The notes under the pieces are model-generated. The model worked only from the letters and a program-made list of their open reading frames with translations, had not been told where the DNA came from and searched no databases. From NCBI RefSeq assembly GCF_964204645.1, contig NC_134027.1:5816485-5880484 (forward strand): a stretch of 64,000 bases of DNA, read 5' to 3'. The DNA is from Tubulanus polymorphus. Taxonomy: Eukaryota > Nemertea > Palaeonemertea > Tubulaniformes > Tubulanidae. This document shows, in pieces, positions 49,212 to 63,133 of this stretch. The translations under genes and the position numbers were made by a program. Numbering within the stretch: position 1 is the stretch's first letter; each line of letters starts with the position of its first letter.

Positions 49212-52200
49212 ATGGCGCTATTAACTCGACCGAATATTGGTATGGACGCTGCAACAATCATAAAAATGGAATCGCTACCTTTGAGAGCTGGATTGGAACA
49301 TCATCAACTTGATACGATACCGCCATTGACACCGAAATTGGAACCGATGAGTGACGCTTCCGACGACGAGCGACCAAAATCAACCGCAGCTACTGAAGAT
49401 GATAATTCGGCAGCGGAAGGTTCCGACAGCGACCAGAAAAATGGCAAAAAATCATCAGCAAACCGTCGCCAAGAAAAACCGCCGTATTCATATATCGCTT
49501 TGATCGTGATGGCCATTCAGGCGTCGCCGACAAAAAGATGCACACTCAGCGAAATCTATCAGTTTCTTCAACAACGTTTTCCATTTTTCCGCGGTTCTTA
49601 CCAAGGGTGGAAAAACTCTGTCAGGCATAATCTGTCATTGAACGAATGCTTCATCAAATTGCCAAAAGGACTCGGACGCCCGGGGAAGGGACATTACTGG
49701 ACGATCGATCCAGCGGCCGAATTCATGTTCGAGGAAGGTTCGTTCAGGCGTCGACCGCGTGGATTCCGTAGAAAATGTCAAACCATGAAACCTTTCGGAA
49801 TGCTGAACAATTTTGCTGGATCTCATCCGATGCTCGGGCCTCATTACGCGGAACACTTACACCAGACCGGTGCTATGGGTTACGGAGGACAAAGCTACGA
49901 CATGAACAACATGATGAACATGTACGGTGGTCAACAGACTGTGCCGGCTAGTTACGGCACCGCAATGGGTGGACACTACCCAACCCCGACTAGTATGAAC
50001 GTTATGGGGGACTATACCAGCAGTATGACTATGTCCATACCGACGACGACCATTCCGACTCATCCATACACTGACCGGGATCCCCAAACCGGTGGATGGA
50101 TGTCAACGATGAATCCTAATCGTTATAAACAGCAGCCGCTCAGTCCGACCGGTAGCACGGGTTCGATGCAGAGTCTATCACCGAGCAGTCACGGTAGCAC
50201 CGCCGAACATAATAGTCCATATGCTGCCCTACAAAACGCACTCACAGATACTCAACCTATGGACCTGGCAGCCGCTTCCGGTAAGCATGTCTTTGATAAT
50301 GATATTAATCAAAAATGATAAATTTTTTTTTGGAAAACATATAGTTTTACGAAGCAAAAGCTTTAATTAATCGAATTTTTCATCGTTGACCTAATTCGCT
50401 AGTCCTGCTCAAAATATCGTTGAAATCGTTATGGCCCCGGTGATGTCTGATGAGAATTTGCATTCTTTTTAAAGTACATCGATGTACGCATTGGGTATAA
50501 ACGGATGAAAATCGTTGATTGATTTGAACTGATGTTTTATGCCTCCATCCGCCGCTTTCCTTGATCCGTAAACCTATAGCAGCTGCTTGAGAACGGATGG
50601 TCAGTTTTATAATGGCCTGTTTTATCCCGCTTAACTCGATATGACAGGTTTCGGTCAGTTTACCCGCTGTGTTCTCGTTTTTACGCTGTCCTATGATCAT
50701 CGGCGATTCGCTTTCCTATCAAAATATAATTGTTGCTACAATGAAATACTTCAAATACGCCGAGGCTTGTGGCGCATATTTTCCTGTACCACAATATACG
50801 GCCTATTACGAACCAAATGTAACTTCTATCGCGACCCCTGACTGGGACTTTATCAATATTGAAGCCGTGAAATGCTTTTTATCACTGCGTGTGTTCCAAT
50901 GCGAGATACCAGCTAACAAAATGAAAAAGTAATACAATATATTTTCGAAGCATTTCTTTTCGAGCTTTTTCGTTTCATTCCAACAGAATTTTTGTTGTTT
51001 TACATGATGAAATTACAGTCTATATTTAGTGAAAAACAACGACGATCATTGCAATAATTTCAATTAAAAGTTAATCAAGGTGGGTAGTGGGATCTGGTTT
51101 TTATCCATTTGTGTTTGTGATTGAAATGCAATAGCTCGGCACGCGTTCTAGTAAGTTAATTGAAATTCTACTCTTCAGTTTGCGTAACAAATTAATTAAT
51201 TAACCGTGTAGCGGTTACTTCGAAGCGCTAATTGAACATAGCCAGAACAGAGCTCCACGTAGATAGATTATCGCGCACCAGGGAATGGCTGCTAAATCCT
51301 CCCGCCAAAGTCAATTAACTGAACGTTTGAAAAGAGCACCAGACGTAGATTTTAACATATCAATCTCGTCCGTCCCCGATACGATTTTTCACCTTGATGA
51401 AAAGGGGATAGGGGCCTCTGTTACATCATCACTTCTTTAACCATCTGTGACTGGATAGTTTGAGATCAATCCGAAATTTCCAGTTAACAAATAAATACTC
51501 CAAATTCGGTCATTTAAAATCTATTCATCTGCCGAACGTTGAAAAGCAGACGTTAGCGATATTGGATTCTGCTCGCACAAAAATCCACATCAAATAAAAG
51601 AATGATTTCATATTTCAAGTTCTTGCTCGTCAAATCTTAAGAAATGTGAAGTAACTTGTATATTTGTAGCTCGGGGCGAATCTAACACGTTCTCACTCGA
51701 AACGGCGGTGCTTTTTGCGCCTGGCAACTACCGTATCGGTATCACTGCATCTTGTCGCGGCAGGATAAGAATGATGCTACTTATCATCTCCATAAAGCAG
51801 GGACCGAGCGCTGTTTCGCCTCCGAACCCATCAGCGGCAAAGCTTATCTCTTGTAAAAATTGATAAGACGAAAACAAGCTCTCAAAACATGACATTCTAT
51901 TCCATTCGTACAGGTCTTATCGTTCGGAATTTATCAGACGGGGGCTTTTTGAAAGTGTTTCGAGGCTCATTGGTTTATTTTAACCGGAGGAGTTGAATTG
52001 TTGGGGTCATTTTAGATTCAATATCAGTTTCACGGTTTATACTTTTTTCAGACGCTGATAATAATGAATAATCATCTTCGCTCTTTACATCGCGCTTTAG
52101 ATAATTTTTTCAATCTTACAGATCTTTGGATCGGTGAAATTCAAGTTTTATTCTATGTATTATCTCCGTTAGATAGCGGCATGGATTTCTTCTTTTTATT

Positions 52201-55200
52201 TTCTAATGGAGGTCTCTTTGCTTTGATATCTTTCCTTCTATAAAATACGTCATTATTTGACGTTTTTCTTAAAACGAAATACTTTAAAGATTCTTGAGCC
52301 GCATATTTCATGGAGACGATGACACTGTAAAAGCATTCTTAAAACAGTTTGTTTCTATGTTGAAACGTCATAAATCGGCGCAGAACATGAACATCGCGCA
52401 TAATCCTCTATCGGTTGTCAACCTTCTAAATAATAGATCACCTGTTATTTGTTGTGTAACAATTGTTTACAAAAACATCGGAAATTTTGAGTGTTCGTGC
52501 GGACAAGCGTCAGAGCCTGAGTAAACATTTTCATTTCCATACATCCATACATTTAATAGTGCTCTTCACCCTTTTTCGCGAAGAGGGAAACTACTAAAGA
52601 TGGGCTCTTGAGGTCACAGCGCGGCAGGGAACAAGATTTCGCGTATATCCTGATGTCCTCTAAGCCGCCGATAAGGGGATTATAGTACACTCACTAAATC
52701 CTGTTGCCAACGACCCGGTATCGGCCCCGCGAATGAAGAAAATAGGTCGTTTTTTGCAAGAAATTGTTGGCAGCAAATAAGAATATATCTTCTTGAACTG
52801 CGGTTTAATCACCTCCAACCTTTGGGGATTAAATGGAAAACATATTTCACTAAAATGATGGGAAGCTATCAGTTCAAGTATGAATGAATGAATTCCATTT
52901 ACAGAATGTATCCACATTTTAGAGAAATCCAAGATAAGCATATTAATATCATAAAAATAAACCGTAAATTTAAAAAAGAGAAATTCTAAATGGGACCTAT
53001 GTTCTTAAGTAATGCCCAGAGAGACGGCTAAGAATGGTGACTAAACGGGTCATTCATAATATCACTAAGTTAACAACGATAAGCTTAACAAAACTAAGAT
53101 TCGTATCACCTATGTTTGGAAAAAAATACTCTTAAATTTCCATTTTTCAGTCACCAAAAGTCAACGGTTTATTTAAGAATACAGGATACGGGAAAACTGG
53201 GCCGAGTGCCATCAAAGTTAAGACGCAGTTAATCATTAACCTAATAATTACCTTGAAAATGGACCTTATGGAAATATGATCTGATTGGAGAAGGCTCGCA
53301 GCCAGTGTTCCGCTTGACTGTACTTCCGTGTAGATGTCATCGCATTGCGTAATAACATCGGTTTGAATTTCGCGAGTTAATATTGTTAATTTCTGAAACT
53401 ACTCAGATTTCTTGCTACGATTGGTAAATCGTCGAAGCAAATCAGTGTTTATTTGATAAACTGCACCGTACGAAAAATCATAAAATGCTAGATACGAGGC
53501 ACCGCTGTCCACATTTCGGCGAGGCTTGTTTCGTATATTCTGGAATATTATTAGGATAAGCTTAGTTGTTAAATCTAATGTTTTCGTCCTTTCAATTTGT
53601 CGTTTATTCGGTAATTCAAGGGTCCGCTGTTTTTGATGGTTGGCTTGGCTCCAGTATCCCCGGATTTTTCAAGTTATTCACTTTTCTCCGGATTTCCGGG
53701 TTTCTCCTATTCAACAATTAGTTTTTATTGTTTAGTTGTTCTGTTATGTATTGTTAGATGGAAGTGTTATATTTTGAAGCTGTTTTAGTCAAAGTCAGGT
53801 GCTCCTCGTGTTGGCCTCTGCACTTGGGTAATGGTAGATATGCAGGTAAAACTGATGGATGAGGGTCAGCTGCCTCGCTGGATCTGGTACTGAGTTAGAC
53901 AGCCGCTACTGCAGGCACGATCCCTTCTCCCTAGTGGTACTTGCTCTCACCGTGGGATCGACGAAAATGCATTATAGGTTGTTGAGCGCATGGTTTTCTG
54001 ATTTCATACCCTGACGGTAATAAGGCCGCTGACTACAAACAGAATACTTCTCTGCTCCATGGACTCATGAAATTCTCTGCGTTTTACGGACCATGTTTGT
54101 TCAAAGTATATATTTCTTTCGATGGAGAAATATCAAAAGGTTCTGAGTTTTTAGAAAGCGAATATTCAAATAACTTGTAATTGTAAATTTCTAGAATTAT
54201 TCTAGTCGAGTGGCTATTTTAGTTTTGACGTAATGAGGTTTTAAGCCTATTTTCTGATGTTCTATTGTTTTTCAAAAAATTCTCAGTGTTTCAAAATTAT
54301 TTGCAACCACAATATCATTTCTTCTCCACAAAATTCGTCAACAATGGTGCGATAATATATCTAGAATGATCGCGCGTAAATTTGGCGCGTCTGTTTCCTG
54401 GTGTTTTTATGAAAATATTAACGGAAACTCCCCGAGACGTTGAGCTTGTATGACCACACATACATCTGCTTCGAACAAATCTGTGCACTAGTTCCTTTAC
54501 CTTGTGGCTGCTGAGTCCGTAGATTCTCCTATTTTCATAGGTGTTATCAACTACGATTCTTCTCGGAAACTAGCGCACGTAATCCCCCTCCACAGCCACG
54601 TTGGCGAATACCTCACAACAGTCCGTGGGGACTTTCAGACTTTTACTCCAGTTATATAAAATTCTTCTCTACGGTTTTACCATTGTTTCATTCAAACACA
54701 CTTCGCCGCACCAAACCTCATTGCGATGATGTAAAATATCAGCGAGTTTGAGTGGTAAAATCGCTGCCTCTAACTTTTCCCTCCAGAACATATCGAGTTC
54801 GTTCATTTTCTGTCAAATTTCTTTCCGAAATTTCGATCAGGGACTTTGCCTCTTTTGAATATAAAAGTCTACTTGACTAGCCGCAGTGAAAAAGGATGTT
54901 GTAATTTTGGGAATAATCTTTTTGCGATATTCAAGCCGAACTCAAAATGCCCGATGTAATTATCTAAAAAGAACTTTTAATACCGCAAGGCAGCATGGCA
55001 TTGGAAGCACCTGATCCACTCGAATTAGCGGTACTTTTGTTATTGTGGCCCCTTTTCTCATCTAAGAGCGTGTAGTAAATATTTGTACACAGATTCGCCG
55101 GGGTGTTTACGTTTCAAACTGAGGCAGCGCGTGGTAGCCGGTAAATAATGACTTCAACTTTCAGTCTCGGCTAGTCGAAACATTTTGTTTGAAAGCTTCT

Positions 55201-57068
55201 AATTTGTAGGTAATTTTGCAAAAGCTGCCGATCGCTCGCGGGCAAAATGGCCATCTCCCATTCACCGATATGAGTCCGGTAGCTACATTTCAAAAATAGA
55301 ATTTTAAAGTCCCGTTTTAATGCTTCTTTCAATTTCTTTCTAAAATGTAGCGGCTTTGCTTTCTCAGTTTTATCATAGGTCACTCCTATGCGGGACATTG
55401 AGCAATTTGGGGAATGCAATCGCAACAGCTGATGGACAACGATTCTGACATTGATTGACCAACTAATGAACACACGCTTGTAATAACTCAGATCGTTAAT
55501 CATTAAAACCCCACAACATGATGTACTATACTCTCCGATAATCCTTGTACAGACCATTAGCTTCCGACAGCGCTGACCATTCAGAGACGTAGGCTCAGAT
55601 ATCGAGAACTCTGAAAAATTTTACTGTAAAATTCGCTTCAAGTAAATACAACGTTTGACGCTGTTCAATTTTCTTCGGAAAACGCTTTTTTGTTGTTCTA
55701 GAAATTGTTCGCCTTCCATTGTTTCAAATATATTTAGAAAATCTTCATTTAGCAGACACCGAGTTCACAGAAAAATACATATGTACGTAGGTTTTTTAGT
55801 TTGAATTTACGAAATGGGTCACCCATCAATCACCTGACGGGCGATACTAATGTTAGTTAATGTTAGTTGTTCGACAACGATTTTTACTGCATAGCAACGC
55901 ATTTATCCGGAGTCAAGTGTAACATGTAGCACCCTGAGATATCTTCTTCTTTTCGCAAAGTTCATAAATCACCGTTTAAAATGATGTTAATCTGTTAGAG
56001 TGGGGGTCTATGCGGGTGGAAACGCATGACAAGGTTGACTGAGTCTGTCAGCAGACAGTCAGTCATTATCTCTAACACACCCACAGATACTTCGATGTTT
56101 TTTTATCGACTCTCTACGAGTTGAGGTCGAAGGGACTGGATCTTAGGCTGACTTGATGTGATTCATAGAGGGTGAATATTTTTTAGACAAAATTATTTGA
56201 AAAAATGTTGTCTGCTAGTTGAAAAAGCATAGATCATGAACAAAAAACTACGAAAATAGGAATTACTTCATAATTGCGGTTGTGTCAGGCTATAGTCATA
56301 GATATTCAGGTTTTTTTATCGAACCTGGGTGGGCGATGATGCATGTTTTAGCATCACTAGTGCGTTCAGCGGAGATATTCCTGGCATGTGACCCCGGTAG
56401 TTAAGCCATAAGCTTTTTAAATACTTCCTCTTTTTCTCTATCTGCACCTGTTTGAAAAACAATACCGTTTTATTTTGTGCACGATGATCTTGATAAGCAT
56501 AGCAACTTTGATGACCGCGTTGAATGTATGATTCTTACGCCCTTTTGCCCGCCATAATCGGGAGGGTTTTAGGTAAAATCTTAAATCCTTGCAGTTTGAC
56601 GCCTCAGTGACATGAACACGATGCTGTAAAATGCTGAACATCGCCTTCAACACATCTATGCATATGTCTTACACGAAACTGTTATCTGTAAAACCTGCTG
56701 CTCTACACCAATTTAATCACGCTTACCTTGCGGTGGACACTAGCGACTCCTATCAGCCAGCGCCTTAAACCATTTCCCGCCACTATATGATATTTTCTTA
56801 CGATACAAGCTTCACGAATTTCCATAATTTCTTGTCGAACCACAGTCTACGAAATATTGATTGAATTTCCTGTTTCAGAATGTTTTTATTTATCGCTGGT
56901 GATTAAAACGTTGTTTTCAATTTATATTTTGTAGGGATGAGAATGGCTTCACAAAATATGGCGTTTGCTACCGGAGCGTACGATCGAAAACCATTTTTAC
57001 CGTGCGCATCAAATACGATGAACAGTCCATTACCACATCCTGGTTACTACGAAAAATGCCCGATTTGA
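49212..57068 (+). CDS. FoxF: Forkhead transcription factor FoxF, two exons
   Basis: Exon 1 is 49212-50280 and exon 2 is 56935-57068; together they encode 400 residues. The donor is CCG/GTAAGC and the acceptor ATTTTGTAG/GG; the split codon is G|GG (Gly). The forkhead domain spans about residues 88-183 ([18 protein letters not shown], recognition helix [13 protein letters not shown], then [16 protein letters not shown]). FoxF-type features are [21 protein letters not shown] after the helix and MDLAAAS before the splice. The C-terminal exon ends [11 protein letters not shown], loosely like the YQDIKPCVM end of vertebrate FoxF. An in-frame stop at 49203-49205 makes 49212 the first Met; Met11 has a better start context and could be used instead. 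FoxF is a visceral mesoderm regulator across bilaterians. Reading through the donor would add [12 protein letters not shown] and stop. Confidence 0.95.
50281..56934 (+). other. FoxF intron, 6.65 kb
   Basis: Bounded by GTAAGC at 50281 and TTTGTAG at 56934. It contains no recognised gene. A run of TTAATTAATTAA near 51190 offers several TAATTA homeodomain-type cores. Its length makes it a candidate location for FoxF enhancers (inference). Confidence 0.75.
56935..57068 (+). CDS. FoxF: FoxF terminal coding exon
   Basis: This 134-nt exon is too short for ordinary open-frame detection. It starts GGATGAGAATGG after a good acceptor and encodes [20 protein letters not shown] onward to a TGA at 57066-57068. 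The frame fits exon 1 exactly. The residues are consistent with the conserved C-terminal activation region of FoxF. Confidence 0.88.
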
Positions 57069-57399
57069 GAGAAGAGGCGCAGTAGAAGTAACTGTCCAAC
57101 ATGAGCGGACTATGGACTGACAGTGCGAGCATGGGAAGACTTCAGCAGGACTCAGATCTGACTTCACCTCTATCCAAGAGGCAATGTGCAAGATTTTTCT
57201 CGTCCCGTCCCATTACATTTACATAGAAGCTATGCAAAAATCCTTTTTAAAGCAATATTTTCGGCGGCTTTTGTACGAAGATTGGTCTGTTGATATTACA
57301 ATAGGGTACGTGAGAAAAATACATTTAGTATTTAGCAATGATAATATATATGTATGATAATAGAAATATGATTAGATGATTTAGATCTCTATAGAAATG

Positions 57400-57405
57400 A
57401 ATAAA
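57400..57405 (+). promoter_or_regulatory. Proximal polyadenylation signal of FoxF
   Basis: AATAAA about 330 nt after the FoxF stop codon. It may give a shorter 3' UTR than the signal at 57744. Confidence 0.35.
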
Positions 57406-57743
57406 GCAACAGATTTCTAACGTAATTTGTATTCGTAGAATATGGGAAATATCGGTTAGTTCCGATGTGGGAGAAGTCCCTTGGGTAAAATTGTTGAGCT
57501 TTTGATATATTAGATTAACCATTTTTGTAGCAACAATTTTCGAAGAAAAACCTAAATGTTTATATTATCTTTTTTCTAAATGCATCAGTGAAAAACAGAT
57601 TCCGTGGGCATCACATAATATAAAACAGTATATTCGTAAACATGTATATATTTAATTGTTGATTTTTTTAACATCTAATGATTGTATTAATATTATTATG
57701 ATAATATTTACACACTATGTAATTGTAAATACGGTAAATAGTA

Positions 57744-57749
57744 AATAAA
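57744..57749 (+). promoter_or_regulatory. Distal polyadenylation signal of FoxF
   Basis: AATAAA followed by GT-rich sequence (TTTGTGTACA, GGAGTGTCG), the classic arrangement for cleavage. It would give a 3' UTR of about 700 nt. Confidence 0.5.
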
Positions 57750-60700
57750 TTCATTTGGTTTATATACCAATTTGTGTACAATTGGAGTGTCGTCGTTACT
57801 TTTCCGGGTTTCCACTTTTTCAAAGGCTTCGAAAACAATTACTGTCGACTCGAATCCCCAAGAATGATCACCACGTGAATGTGACATGTGGAAAAACTAC
57901 TGAAAGCTGCAAAGAGAGGACATCATTAGAATAATCATAGAGAATTAGCCGTCACATTTTGATGAAAGCTATATCCTGAAAGCCTATAGCCCCAGAAAAG
58001 CGAATTCATCAAGGTCCCAAAAGCTCATGCACCTTAAAATCAAAATCGAACTACCAAATTCAAAAGACTTAAGATTTCCTTCAGTATGAAATCCCCGACG
58101 GACAATACTTGAAAAGGGACTTCGAAAATGTAATGCAAGTCATTGGCAATGAGGAAAGATATGTGCCGAGACTATTCTTCGCAGTAATATTAGCGAGGTT
58201 TTTCCGGCGAGGACTTTTTTTTCAGCGCAAGTGAGCCAGACTATGGTATATAGACCACCCACTTAATTGACATCAGTCTACAACTCATTACCAGGTAACT
58301 ATACAGGTAGGAGGGTGTAATAGATAAATTATGTTCATTACGCGAAGATAAACTGATGCGCGGCGAGATTTGCGGTATGTGTGCAAAAATTAAGCGTACT
58401 TCAGTGTGGTTAAAGGCCTGCGTTTTTCCTAATTATGATTAAAGTTCGGATGCACTAAAGAGTTTTTTAATCACTGAATTATTTATTATGATAATTAGGC
58501 AACGTATTTACAATCTCACTGTGTTGAAATGGCTGATCATTCCATAACCATTTGCTGTTCAAGTCTGGGCAGCATTCCCCAATGAAGTCACTGCGATATT
58601 TGAATATTGCTCTGAAGAATCCCATAGAACAATTTATTCTCAGAGTGTGGCCAACTTTTCTCGAATGGAGACTCACACCATGATGGTTGCATTGGGCATC
58701 AGTCTTAGATTCAATACTACTGTATCGTGATGTATTTCATTCCAAGAATATCAATCCCTATGCTGTGTGATCACAATCCTTCTTTGTCTAATAGCATTGG
58801 ATTTAATTGACGAACATCACAGGATAGGGCTATCGCAGCATTGAAAAGCACAGGCCTGACCAAAAGTCTCTCATTTTACGTATAGATTTGATAATCGTCA
58901 TAATTTCAACTGCCGCATCATAATCAAAGAAATGGACACCACAAATCAATCAAAGCTTGAAAAAATAGGTTCGTTAACCAAACGATTTCGATATACGTCC
59001 CGAAATCTAGAACACAACGTCGGGGAAAGGAGTCCAGAAAACCCAGCATTTAACCACCCGTGTGTCATGCTATCAGAATCTTTAATATACACATGTATTT
59101 GTATATTGAATTATTGGCCCAGTTATTCTGTTTTATAAACACATTTCGTAATTAAACAAACAGACTGCGCATCGCTGTGTTTCTGACGTGAAAAAATACG
59201 TAAATAAATATATGTCCGAGTTAATGAGAAATTACATATCAAGCAAAAGGGGAAATAAAACTAAACTCTTCGGTCGCATTGTTTGATCTTACCTGAATTT
59301 GTGGGTGTTCTTGAACGAGTTGCATTCCCGAGAAATGGTGACTTTGATTGAACACCAGTATGTCAAATACACTTCGCGATCCGTTTTATCCCAGAAGTGG
59401 CTCCCTGACATAGCATTGGGAGTTTTGTTGGCAGGGTAGATTCTGGATTCGTGTAGCTTCCTGGAAGAGCTCGTGTGGCATTTCATTAGTAAAATCTTCA
59501 AACGTTTTCCCACCATCGATCCCCCGAAAAAAATGATACTCACAATTCGTTGTTTTCATTATGAAACTTATAAAACGATAAAACCAATGTATAAGTTCTG
59601 AAGAAAGATATGCCACTTTCGGGAGTAAAAAATTGTTGACATTTGGTTTTAAGATGGCAAAGTATGTTATTCAAACAACAACCCGTGTATGCGTAAATCA
59701 GCGATAAACTTTTTCAAATATTTGTACCTCTTACTACGCTCAAATTTACAGAGTAATTGCTCGGAATATTTGAAAGCTGATTTCATCATTCATACCCTGG
59801 CATTCGGGAAGTGGAAATGAAATGGATGGCTATAGCTCTCGTAGAATACAGTAATTCGCGCGAGTAAAAGTATAAGTCCGGTGATTATTTTATTTCATCA
59901 ATTGCCCCAGTAACGCAGAAGGATTAGAGGATAAAACAATCCAGAATAAGGAATTGCTGGGGAAAACAAATGTTAGAATCATGACCATGGAATATTCAAG
60001 TTTCAGTCTGGTTTGGATAAGACGGTGCGATAGCACCTCTTCTATTTTCAATGACCATGAATCTGGAATTATCGTTTGTATTGATGCGAAAAGAAGCTAA
60101 TTGTACGCGATAAGTGTCGAATTACGAAATTCGTGCGAGTCCTCTTTATTAAATCCGTGATTTGTACTGACAACAAAATTAGGAGGCGCACTATGCGTGT
60201 GGTCTCCACCAATATATAGCCACTTTTTAGAACTTTCATCCCGCATTCAGTTACAACTAATGCGTTTGCGAACTGCAAACCGAGATCGTACAAGAAGCCG
60301 CTAGGTTTCGTGTGAAAAATGTGCGGGCATCCCGCCGAGTGGACAAGGGACTGATTTAATCATTACGATCTTCACAGCACAGACGGACAGAGGATGAAGA
60401 TTGAATTCAACTAAAATGGTTTTTTTTTCTAAATGATGATAGAAAATTCATATCAATTATCTTAGATACGATAATAAGCGTCATTATTATCTGAATCTTA
60501 TTGGAATCAGCGAATAAAGTGGTAGCTAGGAATTGATTCAGCACAATTCAGAAACGTGGTTCCACGAAAATGATTATCAAAATTACCAATGAAATGGTCC
60601 CGTGCTGTAAAAAATCGTCTCATTTCTTGTTGAGCATAACTTGATTTCGGACAGCTGTCTTCCCCAGAGATGGTCTACCTTCGGTTCCTTATGCAAATCA

Positions 60701-63063
60701 TATTCTATTGTATATATAAGAACAGTTGTATGTTATTTCTTGTGTACACGGTTTGTATATATTACCGAGTTGCGTAAGACAGAAAAAATGAAATATTGCC
60801 CGCGTCCTACCTGTCTGCAAAATGTATACTCATTATTAGGCACCCAGTTGTTCTCACAAATTATGCTTTATCAAAGGCTACAAGTTTGGATGGGGTACGC
60901 TTTGTGAATTTAACATATTTCAGACGCTCCAGGAAAAATTGTTTATCATCATTCTTCTCAAAAATATAAAAATTTCCATGTTAAGCTCAAAGAACAGCTG
61001 GTTTGCGCTTTCAATCGCGAATTCATTTTTGACGATGAATATGCAAAATCTGAGTTTTCATGATCATAAGCAACATTTAGTTACACCACAAAAATAGACG
61101 TCAGGCTCCGTAATATCATATACAGCACGGAGAATCTTTTACCTGGTTTACTAATACGTGGTTATTTTTCCAGTGAACGTAAACGCGTTTTATGAGGCGT
61201 TAATATTTATCAATATTTCCACGCAGAGATATTCAGTAGAATACAACTCCCACTTGCCACGCTGTGGGTCTCAGGTTTTCGACAATGTTTGGTAAATAGC
61301 CGATATATGTAATATATCTTACAATAAACACACACGCTGTATATGAGAGAACAATATATACTTGTTAAGATTATCATATCATATCAGGGAGGTGCGAAAA
61401 TCTTCAGCAACAATAATCAATGATACAAGATCTTTAAAAGTTTGCGTTCTATTCAGAAGTTATGTAAATTCATTCCAATGATTGAAAAAATCTCCCATCC
61501 AACGCTCATCTATAACGAAGAATCCGTGAACTAACAAAGCTCAATGAATTCATGAAATCAGCAAATGTGCAAGCTGTTGATTTCTGATTTCCACAATTTT
61601 ATCAAGCGCTTTTTAAAAAGGGTGATTTGATTTCTCGTCCAGTGCTGTACTGTAATCCAACGCGTTATTTTGGCCGCAAAAGAAAATTTAAATCATATTT
61701 TATTTGTCATAACTCCGCCATCAGCTGAGAATTCCGACTTATAACCTGTCAGAGTTTTGAAATATTCAATCAACCACGATAATACCATTCGCTTCACTCC
61801 ATGGCTTCTCCTAAATCTGTAAGTGCGTCTGTTGCAGTTTGGATAAATAATCTCAAAGCTCATCAAAGCCACAGTTAATCCTACGAATACATAAATAGTG
61901 ACATAATAAGCACGTGGCCGGTAATGATCGAGGTAATTTTGGATACACTTACCACTGTATCCTGCTGATTTTAGTCTTCACATCACCTTAGATCTCAGGA
62001 GGCGGTCCGGCGTAGAGAATTTTGGTAGTAACATAAAGGCTGATGAAGCGAAGTGACGGTGAGGATGCTTTAACCAATTTTTCAGGGTTCTTATTCACAA
62101 CTGTATTTTTGCAATATACATGTAAAAAGTCAGTAGCAATGCTCAATTTCTTGATTAGATGAGTTAAGAAATGATTAGATTTACGATTACTATCGTAAAG
62201 GATTGCGCGGATTTACAAACGACTGTAAGACTCGTTACTCTCAATTATTGACACTAGATGGCGGAAGGTTCATTCTATTTCAAATTTGGATGAAGAAAAG
62301 TTTTTACAATACAAATACACCTATAGGCCTTTTGAATTAAAAAGGGGTGAAATAGTAATTAATTTGATTAAAATGATGGGAGAAAAACTTACCTTATCGC
62401 AAATCATGAGATTGAAAATCAAGATGAGGATAAACTTAGTAAGCAACTAGATTGAAAATCAAGACGGTTATAACAAAGAATTTTTTTTTTGGTTGGAATA
62501 TTGTGATGAAAACGCGAAAAGGGAACTAAAGAGATGTTTTTAATTCAGTGATTTTTGCATGATACAGGAGGAGGGCCGACCCGTGCTCCAAGTAATAAAA
62601 GAAAAAAGCCTTAGTGTGGTGGGTGATTAGGGATATCGTGCATTATGTAAATTCAAGAAAACGCGTAAAATCAATGATAAGTTTTTTGTTTTCGCGTAGA
62701 TTATACGCGGTGTAAATACAATCGTAAAAATTTTTGTTTTCGTCACGAATCGGCTAGAAAATTATTATTTACGGTATCTCAGGTTAGGATTTGAAAGATA
62801 AATCATCGCGCAAATGACGGGAGTCAAATAGTTGCTTATGCTTGGCTTTATTTAAGATACCTCAAAATTGAATTGTATTTGATCAATATTCAACAAAAAC
62901 GTGATACTGATTCGATGTACCGCGTGAATTTAATCGGTTGGTGTGAAATTTGTACTCGAGTCCACTCAGTAATGATTCATTTCAATATGAGCCCTGAAAT
63001 GCACATTTATCACCTGCTTTAGCAGTTGTTGGCCAAGCGGAATTTGATCACATCCCCTAATCG

Positions 63064-63095
63064 GGGTCAAACAGGTCAAACAGGTCAAACGGTCA
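63064..63095 (+). promoter_or_regulatory. Array of nuclear-receptor half-sites with 3-bp spacing (DR3)
   Basis: GGGTCA, AGGTCA and AGGTCA each follow one another with the spacer AAC, and a fourth half-site-like CGGTCA follows. This equals a 9-nt tandem repeat (GGTCAAACA, almost three copies) that reproduces the DR3 arrangement of AGGTCA half-sites. Function is inferred from sequence only. Confidence 0.4.
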
Positions 63096-63115
63096 TGGAC
63101 GACATTACGTACTTA

Positions 63116-63133
63116 ATATATATATATATATAT
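63116..63133. repeat. Short (AT)n microsatellite
   Basis: An uninterrupted AT run of 18 nt just after the half-site array. Confidence 0.8.

Noticed and set aside
49635-50087. Minus-strand open frames opposite FoxF exon 1
   Set aside because: Antisense shadows of the FoxF coding sequence.
55171-55557. 128-codon minus-strand frame inside the FoxF intron
   Set aside because: No recognisable product; chance length; not flanked by convincing splice sites.
59293-59540. Minus-strand segment ending at a strong donor (CAG/GTAAGA) with two open frames
   Set aside because: Neither frame resembles a known protein and no clear acceptor decides the frame, so I did not call an exon.
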